Shown piece by piece: positions 10,627-21,870 of a stretch of DNA of 64,000 nt. Where the stretch lies: the NCBI GenBank assembly GCA_030411725.1, contig MU839828.1, forward strand, positions 2,294,001 through 2,358,000. The letters run 5' to 3'. Source of the stretch: Echria macrotheca. Taxonomy: Eukaryota > Ascomycota > Sordariomycetes > Sordariales > Schizotheciaceae. Both the position numbers and the translations under genes were made by a program. The first letter of the stretch is position 1. Each line of letters opens with the position of its first letter. The notes under the pieces were generated by a model. That model saw only the letters and a list, made by a program, of their open reading frames with translations. It had not been told where the DNA came from and searched no databases.

Positions 10627-11876
10627 CTACCGATACCCACGCGCACCCATCCACCCACCCGCCCTCTCCAGCGCCTTACCAGCCCAGCTCAAATCCCAAC
10701 CCACACCCTGCAGACTCGCCAGCTCCGCTGGAGTCAGGGCCTCGCGCTCGCGCCCGTCGCGCCGCGCCGCGCCGACGTAGTTGTACAGGTCTGCGAGGGT
10801 CGCGTGCGCGACGGCCGTCGCGCCGTGCGTGGGGATCATCTGCTCGCGGCCGCCGTGGAGGCGGACCAGGTTTGTTAGTTCGGCGGAGTCGGACCAGTTG
10901 CCTTCTGGGTTTTGGAGGGAGCAGAGGCGGCGGATTGCGTCGATGCGGTTTTGGGGGTCGTGGGGGTAGCTGGTCGTGGTGGGACTGGTGGTTGTGGTTG
11001 TGGTGGAGGGGGTTTTAGTTTCTTTTTGGGGTTGCGGTTGAGGTTGTGGTTGTGGTTGTGGTTGTGGTTGGACTCGGGGTTGGACTTGGCTGGGGTGGTA
11101 GGAGAGAGGGTTAACGGGTGGTGATTGTCGGCGTGCTTGTTGTTGTTGGGTTGGTTGTTGGCTTTGGGTTTGGTAGGTCGGCTGGGATGGGTACTGGATG
11201 AAGCCAGGATACTGCGGGTGGGTTTGGTAGGTTTGTGGCTGTGGTTGTGGTTGTTGGTATGTCCGGACGAAGTCGTGAGGGCGGGCGATCTGAGGCACGG
11301 TGTTAGTGGGTGAGACGGATGAGAGGAAAGGAACGGACCTCAGGAGCGACGTAAAGCGGTGATGATATGGGCGGTAGTTGGGGCGCTGTCTGGGCCATGA
11401 CCCCGTGGATGAAGACGGCGATCATGGCGAAGTCGAGGACGACATTCAGGGCTGCCGTCGCCGTGCCGACTTTGACCCATGTTGTGTAGAGCGGATGGTC
11501 CGGGATATCGTCAAAGAAGCCGTCGGGGGACTTAAGGAGAAGGTCTAAGATGGCCGAGAAGTAGTACAGCGTGCCGGCCCAAACACCGGCGCAACAGAGG
11601 AGCCATATTGGAACTATGAAGAGGTGGTAGGTCCCTGGCCGGTTGCCGGCAAAGCAGATATACAAGCCGAGAACGAAGTGAAGACCGGCCTGTCGCACGT
11701 CAGCATGTTGATTACTGCTCAACGAAACCTAAACATACCGCTACAACAGCCAGAATAAAGGGTACCGTGCCGACCGTAAAAACATAGATGGACGAGTAGA
11801 TAACGACAGCGGCAACGAAGCCCTGCGCGGGGAGCAGCCAGCTGAAGGCACGGGGGACTATCACGCGGACTGCCAT
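10627..11876 (-). CDS. MARVEL-like four-pass membrane protein with Gln/Pro-rich tail
   Basis: Exons 11739-11876, 11339-11689 and 10627-11289, with two 49-bp introns; 383 aa. The ATG at 11876 gives MAVRVIVPRAFSWLLPAQGF and the first hydrophobic helix. Four membrane segments follow: around residues 18-45, 48-65 (HFVLGLYICFAG), 70-95 (FIVPIWLLCCAGVWAGTLYY) and 125-145 (ALNVVLDFAMIAVFIHG). This spacing fits fungal MARVEL-domain proteins. A cytoplasmic tail contains dense Gln-Pro dipeptide repeats (around 11040-11250) and then a compact C-terminal helical segment. Function is unknown; MARVEL proteins act at lipid-ordered membranes and in vesicle traffic. The tail repeat is a DNA microsatellite and is likely length-polymorphic. 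Confidence 0.8.
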
Positions 11877-13010
11877 CTTCTCGTCGCCTGCTGGCGGTGA
11901 GGCGGAAGCAGATGAAGATGCCGTCCGATACTCAACCCGACCATCTATCTCTCAAGATTCCCAACACCCAAGAGTGAAAGAAGAAGAAGAAGAGAAAATG
12001 GACATGCAAAACGGCCTGACCGGCAGGCCGCAGATGGCTGGGACTGTCCATTTTTTGCGTCACTTGGCAACATGGGCTTTGGGCTCTGCGGCCTGCGCTG
12101 CGCTCGGAGCTGGCTTCGATACCCTGCGGCTGAGGACACACAAATGAAGCCTCTGCCCGCCTTCAGTGGGAGTAATTGCCGCGGTGATGCAGCCACAGAG
12201 GCATATCGATGGTGTCTGATAGGACGCTGCTCGAAATCCCGGAACACTCAGCGGACTGCTGGGGCGGCTAGTGGGGAAGCACGAGGCTGAAAAAAGAAAG
12301 AAAATATTGGGGGGATCAGGGAGTTGATCTGCATCCTCATCGCTGCGATCCTCATCTCAGTTGGAACCTTTAAAAGCCGGCAGTCTTTATCGGGCAGAAC
12401 CAGTGACTTCACTGCCTTTGATCATATTCGCAGAACTGGCAACGATGAAGTCCGGATGTCGTCGACATGGAATCCCGGGCGGTGTAAGAGAGTCGGCTGA
12501 GACATCGGTGAACTGTTGGCAGTGGGCCGAAGCCCGAAAGAGAACATCATCGACGATGCACGTCGGGAGATTTCCGACAGATCATCCCGTCCCGGCCCGG
12601 GTCGGACCTTCTCTCGCCTTGGTTACTTCATCAATATCCGTAACAATGGGTATAATAAGTTCGAGCATAAAAGATGAAATGGCCAGGACTGATTTGCCCT
12701 GAAGAACCCCGCCCAAGCACTCAATCTGCGGCCAGACTGCCATCCGATGAAAACAGGGTTAGGGTTGTGACCAGCCTCCACGCAAGTTCCCGAGGAGCGT
12801 TGTATCTGGAAGTCGCGATCGACCAATTTTTGGTCTCGAACAACACCTCCGCTTTTCTTCTCCATCATGTCCTGAGTCGCTCATTTTCGCTTCGATTGAA
12901 GCTTCCAGCCGCAGATGCCATCGCGCTCAGATGATTGATGACTGGTCACCGACACACCATCACCGCTGGGAGTTGACACGACGTGATGAAGTTGGCGCAC
13001 ATGCACGACA
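11877..13010. other. Divergent intergenic region
   Basis: Between the MARVEL gene and the carboxypeptidase. No gene recognised. A short telomere-like motif GGGTTAGGGTT lies at 12756-12766. Confidence 0.5.
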
Positions 13011-15026
13011 ATGTCCAAAAAGAGCACCGGCGGCCTCGGGATGCTCCTTCTGGCAGCTGTCTTATCAGCTCTGTTTCTAGAACAATGTCTTGCCCAGTTC
13101 GCTCCCCACCAAGCGACCGACCTCACCACCATCACGTCCCCAGTTGACCCTGACATCAAGATCAGTTACAAAACTCCAAAGGGCGTCTGCACCACGGCCT
13201 TTTCTACTCAGAAGCAGTATACCGGCTGGGTGACGGTCCCGGGCCCCTTCCCCACCAACCTCTTCTTCTGGTTCGTCGCCGCGCGTGAACCCACTTCGGC
13301 CCTGACGATATGGCTCAACGGCGGCCCGGGCTCGAGCTCCCTCTTCGGCTTCTTCGCCGAGACGGGACCATGTGAGGTCGTCGAGAAGGGTGCCGACAGA
13401 CTGGAGACCGCGGCACGGGAATGGGGCTGGGACAGGGCGTCCAACATGCTCTTCATCGACCAGCCGAACCAGGTGGGCTTCTCATACGATGTGCCGACCA
13501 ACGGTTCTACCGACTATGTGACGGGAGACATGAATACGCCCCCGAGGATGCTGCCCGCCAACCGTCCTCCGTCGGCCTTTATGAACGGCACATTTGCGTC
13601 GCTGGACCCGAATAACACAGCAAACACAACCCGGAACGCCGGCATGGCCATCTGGCATATGATGCAGGGCTTCCTCAGTGCTTTCCCAGAGTACAACCCG
13701 CCGAGAGATCGCCCGCTGGGAGTAAACCTCTTTGCAGAGAGCTACGGCGGCAAGTACGGTCCGGTGTTCGCCGAGATGTGGGAGGAGCAGAACACCAAGT
13801 ATCGTCCCCGAAGGCCGCTCAACGTCACAATCGACATCAACCTGGCCGCACTCGGTATCGTCAACGGTTGCGTTGACGACCTCATCCAGGACCCCTATTA
13901 CCCCACCATGGCCGTCAACAACACCTATGGCCTCCAGCTTATGAGCCCAGTGAGAGCAAAGCTCGCCAACGCCACCTTCTACCAGCCAGGTGGCTGCCAG
14001 GACCTGGTCATGCAATGCCGCAATGCGAGTGCAGCCCTCGACGCGGGCAATGGAACAAACACCCGCTCGATCGACGACCTCTGCCGCCAAGCTACAGACG
14101 CATGCAACAAGCTCATAGAGCCATACCTCGAAGCCGGCCGTAGCGTCTACGACATCGCCCACCGACTGCCGGACTCGTACCCCTCCAGCCTGTACATCGA
14201 ATACCTCAACTCGCGCGCCGTCCAGGAATCTATCGGCTCACTCGTAAACTACACCGACACCAACGCCGCCGTCTACACGGCCTTCATCTCCACCGGTGAC
14301 TTCGTCCGCGACGCCATGGTCCCCAAACTCGCCTCCCTCCTGTCGCGCGGCATCAGAATCGGCCTTGTCTACGGCGACCGCGACTACATCTGCAACTGGC
14401 TCGGCGGCGAGGCCGTGTCGCTAGCCGTCGCCTCCGCCGCCGGCGCCCCTTACTCCCGTGCCTTCCCGGCCGCGGGGTACGCACCCATCATCGTGAACGA
14501 CAGCTACATCGGCGGCGTGACGAGACAGTTCGGAAACCTCTCCTTCTCCCGCATCTACCAGGCCGGCCACTTCGTGCCCGCCTACCAGCCCGAAACGGCA
14601 TTCCAGGTGTTTGCGCGGATAATCACGGGCACGTCGGTGAGCACCGGCGAGGCGATTGATCTGGCGGCGTATAATACCTCGGGCCCGGCGAATGCTACCT
14701 CGTCGCTTAGTCTGCCACCTAGCCCGACGGCGACTTGTTATGTGCGGGCCATGGCGGGGACTTGCCCTTCTGATGCTGTTCAGAGTTTGCTCAAGGGCGA
14801 GGGTGTGATTATTAATGGCGTGTGGTATCCCGCTTCGAGTGCATGGCCGGGAGCGACTGCGACGAAGGACCCGTCAGGGGCGAGTTCCAGCCCAACCACA
14901 AGCCCTACGTTGACCGGTCTCTTTACGGCTACAGCAACTCCCAAGAATATAGGGTCGAGGCATAAGGTCCCGGATTGGTGTATACCTGTAGGACTGTTTT
15001 GTGTATGGAGTATGTATCTTGCATAG
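13011..15026 (+). CDS. Secreted serine carboxypeptidase (peptidase family S10)
   Basis: Intronless 671-aa frame starting at ATG 13011. An N-terminal signal peptide is visible (about residues 1-28, hydrophobic core LGMLLLAAVLSALFL, likely cut near CLAQ). The S10 landmarks are present: LNGGPGSSS for the oxyanion region, nucleophile Ser244 in AESYGGKYG, Asp458 in GDRDYICNW and His520 in AGHFVPAYQPE. Many N-glycosylation sequons are present. After the catalytic domain there is a Ser/Thr/Pro-rich stretch and a final hydrophobic segment (about residues 655-671), which may be a membrane or GPI signal. Expected role: removal of C-terminal residues from peptides in the extracellular or vacuolar space. 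The specific substrate cannot be told. Confidence 0.93.
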   Translation: MSKKSTGGLGMLLLAAVLSALFLEQCLAQFAPHQATDLTTITSPVDPDIKISYKTPKGVCTTAFSTQKQYTGWVTVPGPFPTNLFFWFVAAREPTSALTIWLNGGPGSSSLFGFFAETGPCEVVEKGADRLETAAREWGWDRASNMLFIDQPNQVGFSYDVPTNGSTDYVTGDMNTPPRMLPANRPPSAFMNGTFASLDPNNTANTTRNAGMAIWHMMQGFLSAFPEYNPPRDRPLGVNLFAESYGGKYGPVFAEMWEEQNTKYRPRRPLNVTIDINLAALGIVNGCVDDLIQDPYYPTMAVNNTYGLQLMSPVRAKLANATFYQPGGCQDLVMQCRNASAALDAGNGTNTRSIDDLCRQATDACNKLIEPYLEAGRSVYDIAHRLPDSYPSSLYIEYLNSRAVQESIGSLVNYTDTNAAVYTAFISTGDFVRDAMVPKLASLLSRGIRIGLVYGDRDYICNWLGGEAVSLAVASAAGAPYSRAFPAAGYAPIIVNDSYIGGVTRQFGNLSFSRIYQAGHFVPAYQPETAFQVFARIITGTSVSTGEAIDLAAYNTSGPANATSSLSLPPSPTATCYVRAMAGTCPSDAVQSLLKGEGVIINGVWYPASSAWPGATATKDPSGASSSPTTSPTLTGLFTATATPKNIGSRHKVPDWCIPVGLFCVWSMYLA

Positions 15027-16996
15027 ACGAATGGCTACACAAAAGGCGATTCAGGCGGATCGATAATCACAGAGACACGATAAAGGCAAACAGATGTCTA
15101 TTCTTGATGTATATACTGCCACCTGCAGACTAGTTTAGGGAACGAACAAGCTTCTTGGACATGCCAGAGCACCACCAACCACATGTCGAGCAAAAAGCAA
15201 GAGAACACGGATGGCAAGCATTTACGACGGCGCCTACAGAGGGGACTTACCTGAAGACAGCTGGCATCATCGAAAGAGATCAGGGTGTGCATAATGTCTA
15301 TCTGTCTTCTTGATTGTTAGCCAATGTGTTCCATGCCACTTGAGAGCAAAACAAGAACAAGAAAATGACTTCTTTCAGTGAATGCCATGTCAAAGGCAGT
15401 CTCATCAAGGCCGAAGCTATGTAGACCGTCGTGATAAAATTTAAATCATCATGGAAGTCATGAACAGATAGAAGGGAAAAAAATGCCTACCACTGACAGT
15501 TGGGTTATCCTATGTGACATTTGACCATGACCTGGCAAGGGATCCTGGAATGCAACTGCTATGGTCAGCACAGTCCAACAGGACAAGACTGAGGAAAAAT
15601 GTTGTGAAGGGATATTTCAGACATGACTGCGTCGTCACTGCGTGAGCTCGGACATATGCTTGTCATTTAAATGTCAGATCATCATCAAGGGGAGTGTGGA
15701 TAAAAAGAAACTCGTGTGCCTACCTCATGGCAGATCAGAGCACACGGCGAGGGCTCCGCAAAGGTCCAAGAATCACCTGAGATGTCAAGTCAGCCATAGT
15801 CCAAGAACAATTATCAAGGATGGTTGGTTAACAGGGTGGGATCAGAGTTGCATGAATGGTAGTTATAAAGGTTGTCCTCATCGGGAATCCCGGATAGGAC
15901 TCGTCATCTAAAAATCATCATGGAAAGAGATGTAAAGAAACTTGCAAAGCGACTTACTGGAACGAAACCCATGCAGTGCTGCCGATGAAACTTGCAGGAC
16001 TTTCATACCATTAGCAATGGCTTCGTCAAGTCCTGGAGTGAAGACGAGTTGTGGATGGAAATCAGTGGACGAGGTTTTCTAGGCCTGTCGCAAAATGGCG
16101 TATCTGCTCATTTGTGATCGGAGCCCAGTGCCGTTTCATCAGGAGACCATGTAGTGTGTCGAGAGTGTCCATTGACATACCAGGATCGAGTCTGCGGTCG
16201 ACGAGATACGGAAGAAGGAAGCCTAGGAGCTTTTGCAAGTCAGCACATGCGCAAAAACATAAAGGCATAACAATCAATGTTGGGAACAGGACTCTCAGAA
16301 AACAGCCATTTGTGTCATCAGTAATGAATTCAGTCGGTAATTCCAACGTAACAAAATAAATCATCATCGAGTCAGTGTTTGAAGGCGGGAGGTACCAACC
16401 TAATATTGGATCTCGAGCGACGGGCCCGTCCTGCGAGACGATTGTCGGGAGCCATTCCTGGCTTCGTAGGCGAGGAGGAAGCTCCAAATAGGAGCACGCT
16501 GGATATCTAGTTGCCTGTCAGCTGATGGCCTACACAACCACTGAAATGGAGCAATGGCAACAGTCAAGCGTCGATAAAATCAGACTGACGTTACAATTCT
16601 AGTTTCATGTCCGTAGATCAAAGACTCTAGTTTGCGGTTTTGGTGTTGTCATCAGGATAGCTGACTGGTGTGCTGAGAAAGAAAAGTGGTTACTTACCAT
16701 CACATGTTGGGTGTTGGGTGTTGGATCGCGCACCAAAGATGGTTGTTGGAAGTGAAGGTTGGAAAGCGAAAAATTTCGAGGCGAGAGTTTTGAAGCTGCC
16801 GATTGTGGGGCAGGTGGAAAATTCCGTCGGGGAAGTGTGGGGCCCGAGAGCTTGAGCTATGGTCACGTGCTGTCGCCCTTGTTTCGCGTCGTGGCCGCCA
16901 GCTGTGATGTCAGCTGGACGCGCAGGAAAAGGCTGCTCTTGCCGCTGGTTTCATCGTTGCAACCACGCGCTGTCGATAACCCGCAAAACCCACAAA
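15027..16996 (-). other. Unresolved minus-strand gene or gene relic in the carboxypeptidase-fpg gap
   Basis: This 2-kb gap holds no intact ORF with an ATG, but minus-strand fragments look coding. An open stretch at 16062-16487 includes GFLLPYLVDRRLDPGMSMD and MKRHWAPITNEQIRHFATG. Another frame near 16400-16510 reads IQRAPIWSFLLAYEARNG. A segment near 15960-16030 reads LDEAIANGMKVLQVSSAAL. Between them lie several GT..AG intron-like segments (e.g. 15908-15957, 15659-15723, 15418-15490). I could not join the pieces into one frame, and stops interrupt the 3' part. It may be a multi-exon gene with unusual splicing, a pseudogene or a spliced noncoding RNA. I do not recognise a family. Confidence 0.35.
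15259..16671 (-). repeat. Degenerate periodic repeats, about 230 bp, each with an intron-like motif
   Basis: On the plus strand an ATCATCAT(G/C) core recurs at 15442-15457, 15677-15690, 15912-15927 and 16358-16371; spacings are about 235, 235 and 446. Weaker relatives lie near 15262 and 16640. Each core is followed 30-40 bases later by a purine-rich run and GCCTAC or CTTAC, which read as splice donors on the minus strand. Confidence 0.45.
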
Positions 16997-18351
16997 ATGC
17001 CCGAGATAGCAGAAAGTGAGTTGTGCAATCCGTAAATTGTCTCGCAATGATGGTGGCCGCTGACCCGACACTGTGCAGTCGCGCGCATTGTGCATTACCT
17101 CCGCCTCCATTTGGTTGGCAAGACAGTCAAGAAGGCCGAAGCCATCGAAGACACCAATGTCTTTGGCAAGGTCGGAACTACGGGGCCCGCGGTTGCGGCA
17201 GCCCTCACAGGCAGAAAGGTGATTTCTGCTGGGAATCAAGGCAAATACTTCTGGTACCTGCCAACGCTCTTCCGCCCGCGCCGTGCTAGTAGCTGATCCC
17301 AGCAGGATTGTCTTGGATAAACCACCGCATCTGGTCATGCACTTTGGAATGACTGGTATGAAGCCTGCGTTCTTTCCTTCTCACCGTTGTCATCGCTTAC
17401 ACCGTCTGCCAAGGCTGGATCCACATCAAGGGCGAGCGAACTGCATACACCAATTACTACAAAAAGATGAAGGGGGACGAAGCCGAAGCATGGCCTCCCA
17501 AGTTCTGGAAGTTTCATTTACGAACCGCGGACCCTGCGGTGGAAGTCGCCTTCACTGATCCCCGCCGCTTCGGGCGCGTTCGTCTGGTGGACTGCCCAGG
17601 AGAGAACATCCGGAAGCATTCTCCGCTGGTAGAGAACGGACCTGATCCTGTTGTCGATACCGACGTATTTACACTGGACTTTCTCAAGAAGAAAATGCGG
17701 TCACGCCATGTCCCCATCAAAGCTCTTCTCCTCGATCAGACCACTCTCAGTGGCATCGGGAATTGGGTTGGAGACGAGGTCCTGTACCAGGCCAAACTAC
17801 ATCCGGAACAGTATTGCGATGACTTTAACGACGAACAGATCCAGACATTGTTTGACTCAATCCGATATGTCTGCCAGCTTGCGGTCGACAAGCTGGGCGA
17901 TTCGGACGAGTTCCCTGAAGACTGGATGTTTCACCACAGGTGGGGGAAGGGATCCAAGGGCGCTGCCAGCCACCTCCCGAACGGCGAAAAGCTCGCTTTT
18001 GTGACGGTTGGAGGAAGAACTAGCTGCTATGCTCCAGGTGTCCAGAAGAAGACTGGCCGTGTCGTCCCAGGTATCAAAGAAGAGCCTGTTGAATCCGAGC
18101 AGGACGAGCCGAAAGCCAAAACCAAGACCAAAGCACCTAAATCCAAGGCGAAAGAGGCTGAAAAGGAGGACGGAAGGTCGAAGAAGAGGAAGCAAGAAGT
18201 CGAAGAGGAAGAGAAGCCCGTGAAGAAGGGGAAGGCGTCCCCCAAGACCAAAAATCCGAAGGCCGCAACCAATGGCACCCAAGATGATGAGAAGCTGGCA
18301 AAGAGTCTTGCTGATGATGGCAGACGACGGTCTTCTAGAATCCGGAAGTGA
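16997..18351 (+). CDS. Formamidopyrimidine-DNA glycosylase (Fpg/Nei family, plant-fungal MMH type)
   Basis: Exons 16997-17015, 17079-17253, 17306-17355 and 17414-18351; 393 aa. The 19-nt first exon encodes MPEIAE, which supplies the family's catalytic Pro2 (Schiff-base nucleophile after Met removal) and Glu3. Further landmarks: HFGMTGW, FTDPRRFGRV, the H2TH region LLLDQTTLSGIGNWVGDE, and GGRTSCYAPGVQKKTGR near the end of the domain. The bacterial CxxC zinc finger is absent, as in plant and fungal Fpg, which have a zincless finger. A Lys/Glu-rich tail of about 95 residues ends in basic RRSSRIRK and probably serves nuclear localisation or DNA binding. Role: base-excision repair of oxidised purines through glycosylase and beta/delta-lyase activity. 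Confidence 0.92.
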
Positions 18352-18573
18352 ATTCAGCTTGAAGCGGAACACAACTGTCTCTCGGTCTCCGTCGACATGT
18401 CTGAGCATTGTCACCGAATCCTGTCTCGCGCGCTCTCGATACCCATATCATAACCACGAGAATGAAGAATTTAATCACTTTTCGCCTGGAGCTACATGGA
18501 GCATTTGACACTGCTAACAAACCGCAATATCTATGCTAAGCATCTCCATTCGGTGTGCTCGGGCCACCTGATT

Positions 18574-19213
18574 CTAAGGTTCCGATTCGACCTCGGGAGG
18601 GAACGTCCCAAACAGAGCCATCAAGTGTTGCGTCTCGCTCGGATTCAGTTTGCCTCCGTCACTCGTGGCCTTGGCTAACATTCTGAAATCTACGGTTTCA
18701 ATTTAGCAACTGACGTGTGCAGTAGTCTCATTGGCCCAAACTCACAATCGACGTAATGGCCTGTCATACAACCGGTGTCAGTAACTCTGCCGTCTCAGGA
18801 CCGGTCTTTACTCACCGGGCGTCGCCGTCATATAACACGCTGCATCCTCGGTTTCTGAAGCGTTCTTGAACGTGTGGATGGCACCGGGCGGGACCGTCAT
18901 GAGATCTCCTGCTTTGGCGTCGACCTCTCCTTCCGGCGTCATGAATCGGAGCACACCTACCCAGCGGTCAGAAAACGACTCTCCTCGGTCCGGAAAACGC
19001 GCCCTTCGTAATGAAAAAGAGTTCGTCATGAAACCGATGCCAATGCATTGGCGGCCCTGATTTTCCTGCCGGTACCTCGAGAAGGATGGCGCTGACACGG
19101 TCTCCAGTCAGGGAGCCATCTTCGAAGACTCGAATCGTCAACGGTCCGACCTTCAAGGTTTCCGCTTCGTCTCCCTTGTACAGCTTCACAGGCACTGGGC
19201 CACGCAGAGGCAT
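18574..19213 (-). CDS. Small cupin-fold protein
   Basis: Four exons: 19003-19213, 18816-18956, 18746-18760 (only 15 nt) and 18574-18689; 160 aa. The ATG at 19213 is preferred to an upstream non-ATG frame. Cupin motif 1 is PPMHWHRFHDELFFITKG; motif 2 is GDLMTVPPGAIHTFKN, so a mononuclear metal site (His, His, Glu, His) is plausible. The first junction needs a GC-AG intron (18957-19002, 46 bp) to give KGVLRFMTPEGEV; otherwise there is a -1/+2 frameshift. The other two introns are ordinary GTGAGT introns. The end reads GHYVDYFRMLAKA, a familiar ending of fungal cupin_2 proteins. The reaction catalysed, if any, cannot be inferred. Confidence 0.78.
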
Positions 19214-20215
19214 CTTGATGAGTCCGGGGATTGGCAAGAGTTACTACCTATCAAGAGTTTAGAGGGCAGTTGAGAGACGGCCGATTCAGCCGTACGACGT
19301 CTGATGGCGCACATCCGGAACCCTCCGGAACAACCCCTCCTTGCATATGCGCCCAACGCGGACCCCGCGCCCAGCGGTCATCCGTGGTCCCGGTTCTCCG
19401 AGCTTGGCGTACGTTTGCGACTTCCGCCCATGCAACTACCGCACCATCATAAGAAGCCGCGACCCTGTGGGGTTTCCGATCGAGTCCGGCCCGGCTTACT
19501 TATTTTGGCTCGGCGACGTCCGGGCGCCAGCCAAGTCCCGGCCCGAAATGCTTAGCTACATTACATCCGTTTCCAAGAGTATTGGGCCCTCTGTCAGCCT
19601 TGGCCACGATGGCAATCCGGTTTATCTCAAAGTCACAAACGGTACCGCAGATGTCTCAGGACAGACCCGGGAAGCGTTGGAATCCCCTACTATTTTATTT
19701 CGGGAGTTTTCTAACCAGTCACGCCGCCTATTGGGAACGATCCAGGGACACAGTCAGTGAGAGGCGGTTGCGGACTCGAAACATTGAAGCTTGGCAACAC
19801 TAGTGCCTGCAAATCCTCAACTCCGGTCCGACCGTCACTTCTCTCCCAAGTCCAAGACTCAGAACCGTGGACGAGGAAGGAGCTGTCCTGGCTGGTCGCG
19901 TGCGTTTCTTCTCCCGCACCTTTTACCGGGTCCTCATCCAAGATGACGGACATGGCTTGGACAGCCGATGGCGAGATAGCCGAGCTCGGGGACCGCTGAA
20001 ACACCTGGAGGTCGGTGCTTGTGGCGATAACGTCGCCGAACATCGCTCACGAGCGACCCAGACTTAGGCCCCGATATGACGGTACGGCGAGACAAAAAGT
20101 GGAAGGAGACCCAGAATTGGTTGCGGCGGGAAAAGATTCTAGCCCCTCGTCCGGATTTGGTTGTGTAGTCGAAGTTAATATGGTAGTATATTGGCTGTTG
20201 GAGGATGTGCGTGCT

Positions 20216-20240
20216 GGCTAAAGGAGATGTTTCTGGCTAA
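20216..20240 (+). promoter_or_regulatory. Paired XlnR/XYR1-like GGCTAA motifs
   Basis: GGCTAAA at 20216-20222 and GGCTAAT at 20235-20241 match the GGCTAA core bound by the xylanase/cellulase activator XlnR/XYR1. They lie about 1.65 kb before the GH7 ATG. Short motifs occur by chance; the pairing raises the odds only somewhat. Confidence 0.4.
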
Positions 20241-20771
20241 TATATCTCGGACAGGCACCATGGCATTCTTGTGTCTCCGATTCGCCTCCCGCATTTTCCA
20301 GTGGGACAAAACTTTCTCTCTGGAACTGGGATAAACCAAGCGCGGACCATTCTACCGTCACCTGGTTAATACCGCGGCCACGGGGTTGCATCGGCCCTTG
20401 TTGCACCCGTCGAGAAACGAGCCAGGCTTCCCCTCACGAGAGTGGCCAGCCGAGTGGGAGTAAATGATACCAAGACTATCACCAAGTGCTTGTCTTATAC
20501 CCAAGTGCAAAGCATATGCGAGCTTGGTGCTACAAGATCTCTTGCCCAGATCTTGGGTCTGCAACCAGTCGTAGCATTACCTCCTCACTCCCCCACGTTG
20601 GGGTATTACTCCCCGCGTTTGAGGCTCTCTCAGCGAGCTTATTTCTCCAACTGAACCAGGTCGTGGGGATTTGGAGCCTCACACGCAACCCCCTTCATCT
20701 TATGCCCGTCTCGGACGCCACGCAACCACGGTTAGGCACCCCATTCTTTCTCAGAATGGAGCTGATGGACC

Positions 20772-20778
20772 TTTAGCC
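20772..20778 (-). promoter_or_regulatory. Third XlnR/XYR1-like motif, reverse orientation
   Basis: TTTAGCC on the plus strand is GGCTAAA on the minus strand, 1.1 kb upstream of the GH7 ATG. Confidence 0.35.
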
Positions 20779-21767
20779 GACTTTGGAGGACGGCTGGGCT
20801 TGCCGCGCAAGAGGGCTTTGGCGAGCAATTGGTGGACCTGGTGACCCGCAACACCACGCATCTCGAAGCTTTCCACCAGCCGCATTGACAGCCATGGTAC
20901 GGCCTGGGGCAGCCAGATCCACTCCCCAACCGTGTTGCTGCACGACTGCCACTCCGACCCGTGTTGGCCTTGACCACTTGTTGATTAGTCTCCTCTGTCA
21001 CTCACCTTCCGCTCCTCTCATCGTCAGTTTCGGCCCTTCCCAGCCGCAGCAACAGTCGCTACGAGCCACGCCACCAGCCGGATCTCGGCCTTGACAATCT
21101 GGGGGAACAAACAGACCGAGATACCCCAGGTTTGTTGGCCAGTCAAACGAGCACCGGCCCTTGCGGAACCTTTACCCCGGACCCGCATCACGAGTGCCGT
21201 CCTGTCATGGTGATCAACAGCCCGTCCTCGCAGTCTGCCGATGTCGATATTGGGACGGCGCTGCCTACCGGAGAGCCGAACCCGCTTCTTCCCAGGACAT
21301 GACACTCGTGATTCACTGGGATATCGAGGGACGCAGACAAGCCTGCGGTTCGCTCTGCGGTATGTCCCAAGAAAAGCTCCCATCTGATGTAGATCCGGGG
21401 TCGACGCTGATTTGAGCGCCTGCCCTCCCCTCACGAGGCTTATCTCGGTTCTCCCGGTCCCGCCCGCATACTAGCTCTCCCCAGGAACAGGGCGGCAAGC
21501 AATAGTGGTTTCCTTGGATTAGATTGCAAGGCGGGTTCGGGTATGCAAACACCAGGCTGATGAACCCCATAGCACTTCATTAACTGACATCTCTCTGTTG
21601 TCTCCCCTCAGCATCAGCTATGAGGGAAAAATTCAGCTCGGCTGACAGGCCCATGTTGCCGAGATCTGGCGCGTCCTTCGGAACCGCAATCATCCTGACG
21701 ACTGCTCTGGCCTATTTCGGACATGGAAGCTCCTGAGAAGCTAGCGAAGATGGGCCCGTCCGGGTTC

Positions 21768-21773
21768 TATAAA
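21768..21773 (+). promoter_or_regulatory. TATA box of the GH7 cellobiohydrolase gene
   Basis: TATAAA lies 103 bp before the ATG at 21871, in the usual place for strongly expressed fungal cellulase genes. Confidence 0.7.
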
Positions 21774-21870
21774 GTCTTATCCTCGTCCCCTGACGTCTTG
21801 GCCTTGGTTGCGCGTCCGCTGTCATCCTCCCACCATCACCAGGAGTTGTACCTTCAGGATCCCGCCCAAG

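Larger units (their letters stand above)
19214..21870. other. Long divergent region upstream of the cellobiohydrolase gene
   Basis: No gene recognised in 2.6 kb. It holds XlnR/XYR1-like motifs, several CreA-like SYGGRG cores (for instance CTGGGG at about 21098 and its complement near 21122 and 21480) and a TATA box. The size suits an inducible promoter. Confidence 0.5.

Noticed and set aside
12756..12766. Telomere repeat as sign of a chromosome end or fusion
   Set aside because: Fewer than two full units and flanked by ordinary genes; better viewed as a short motif.
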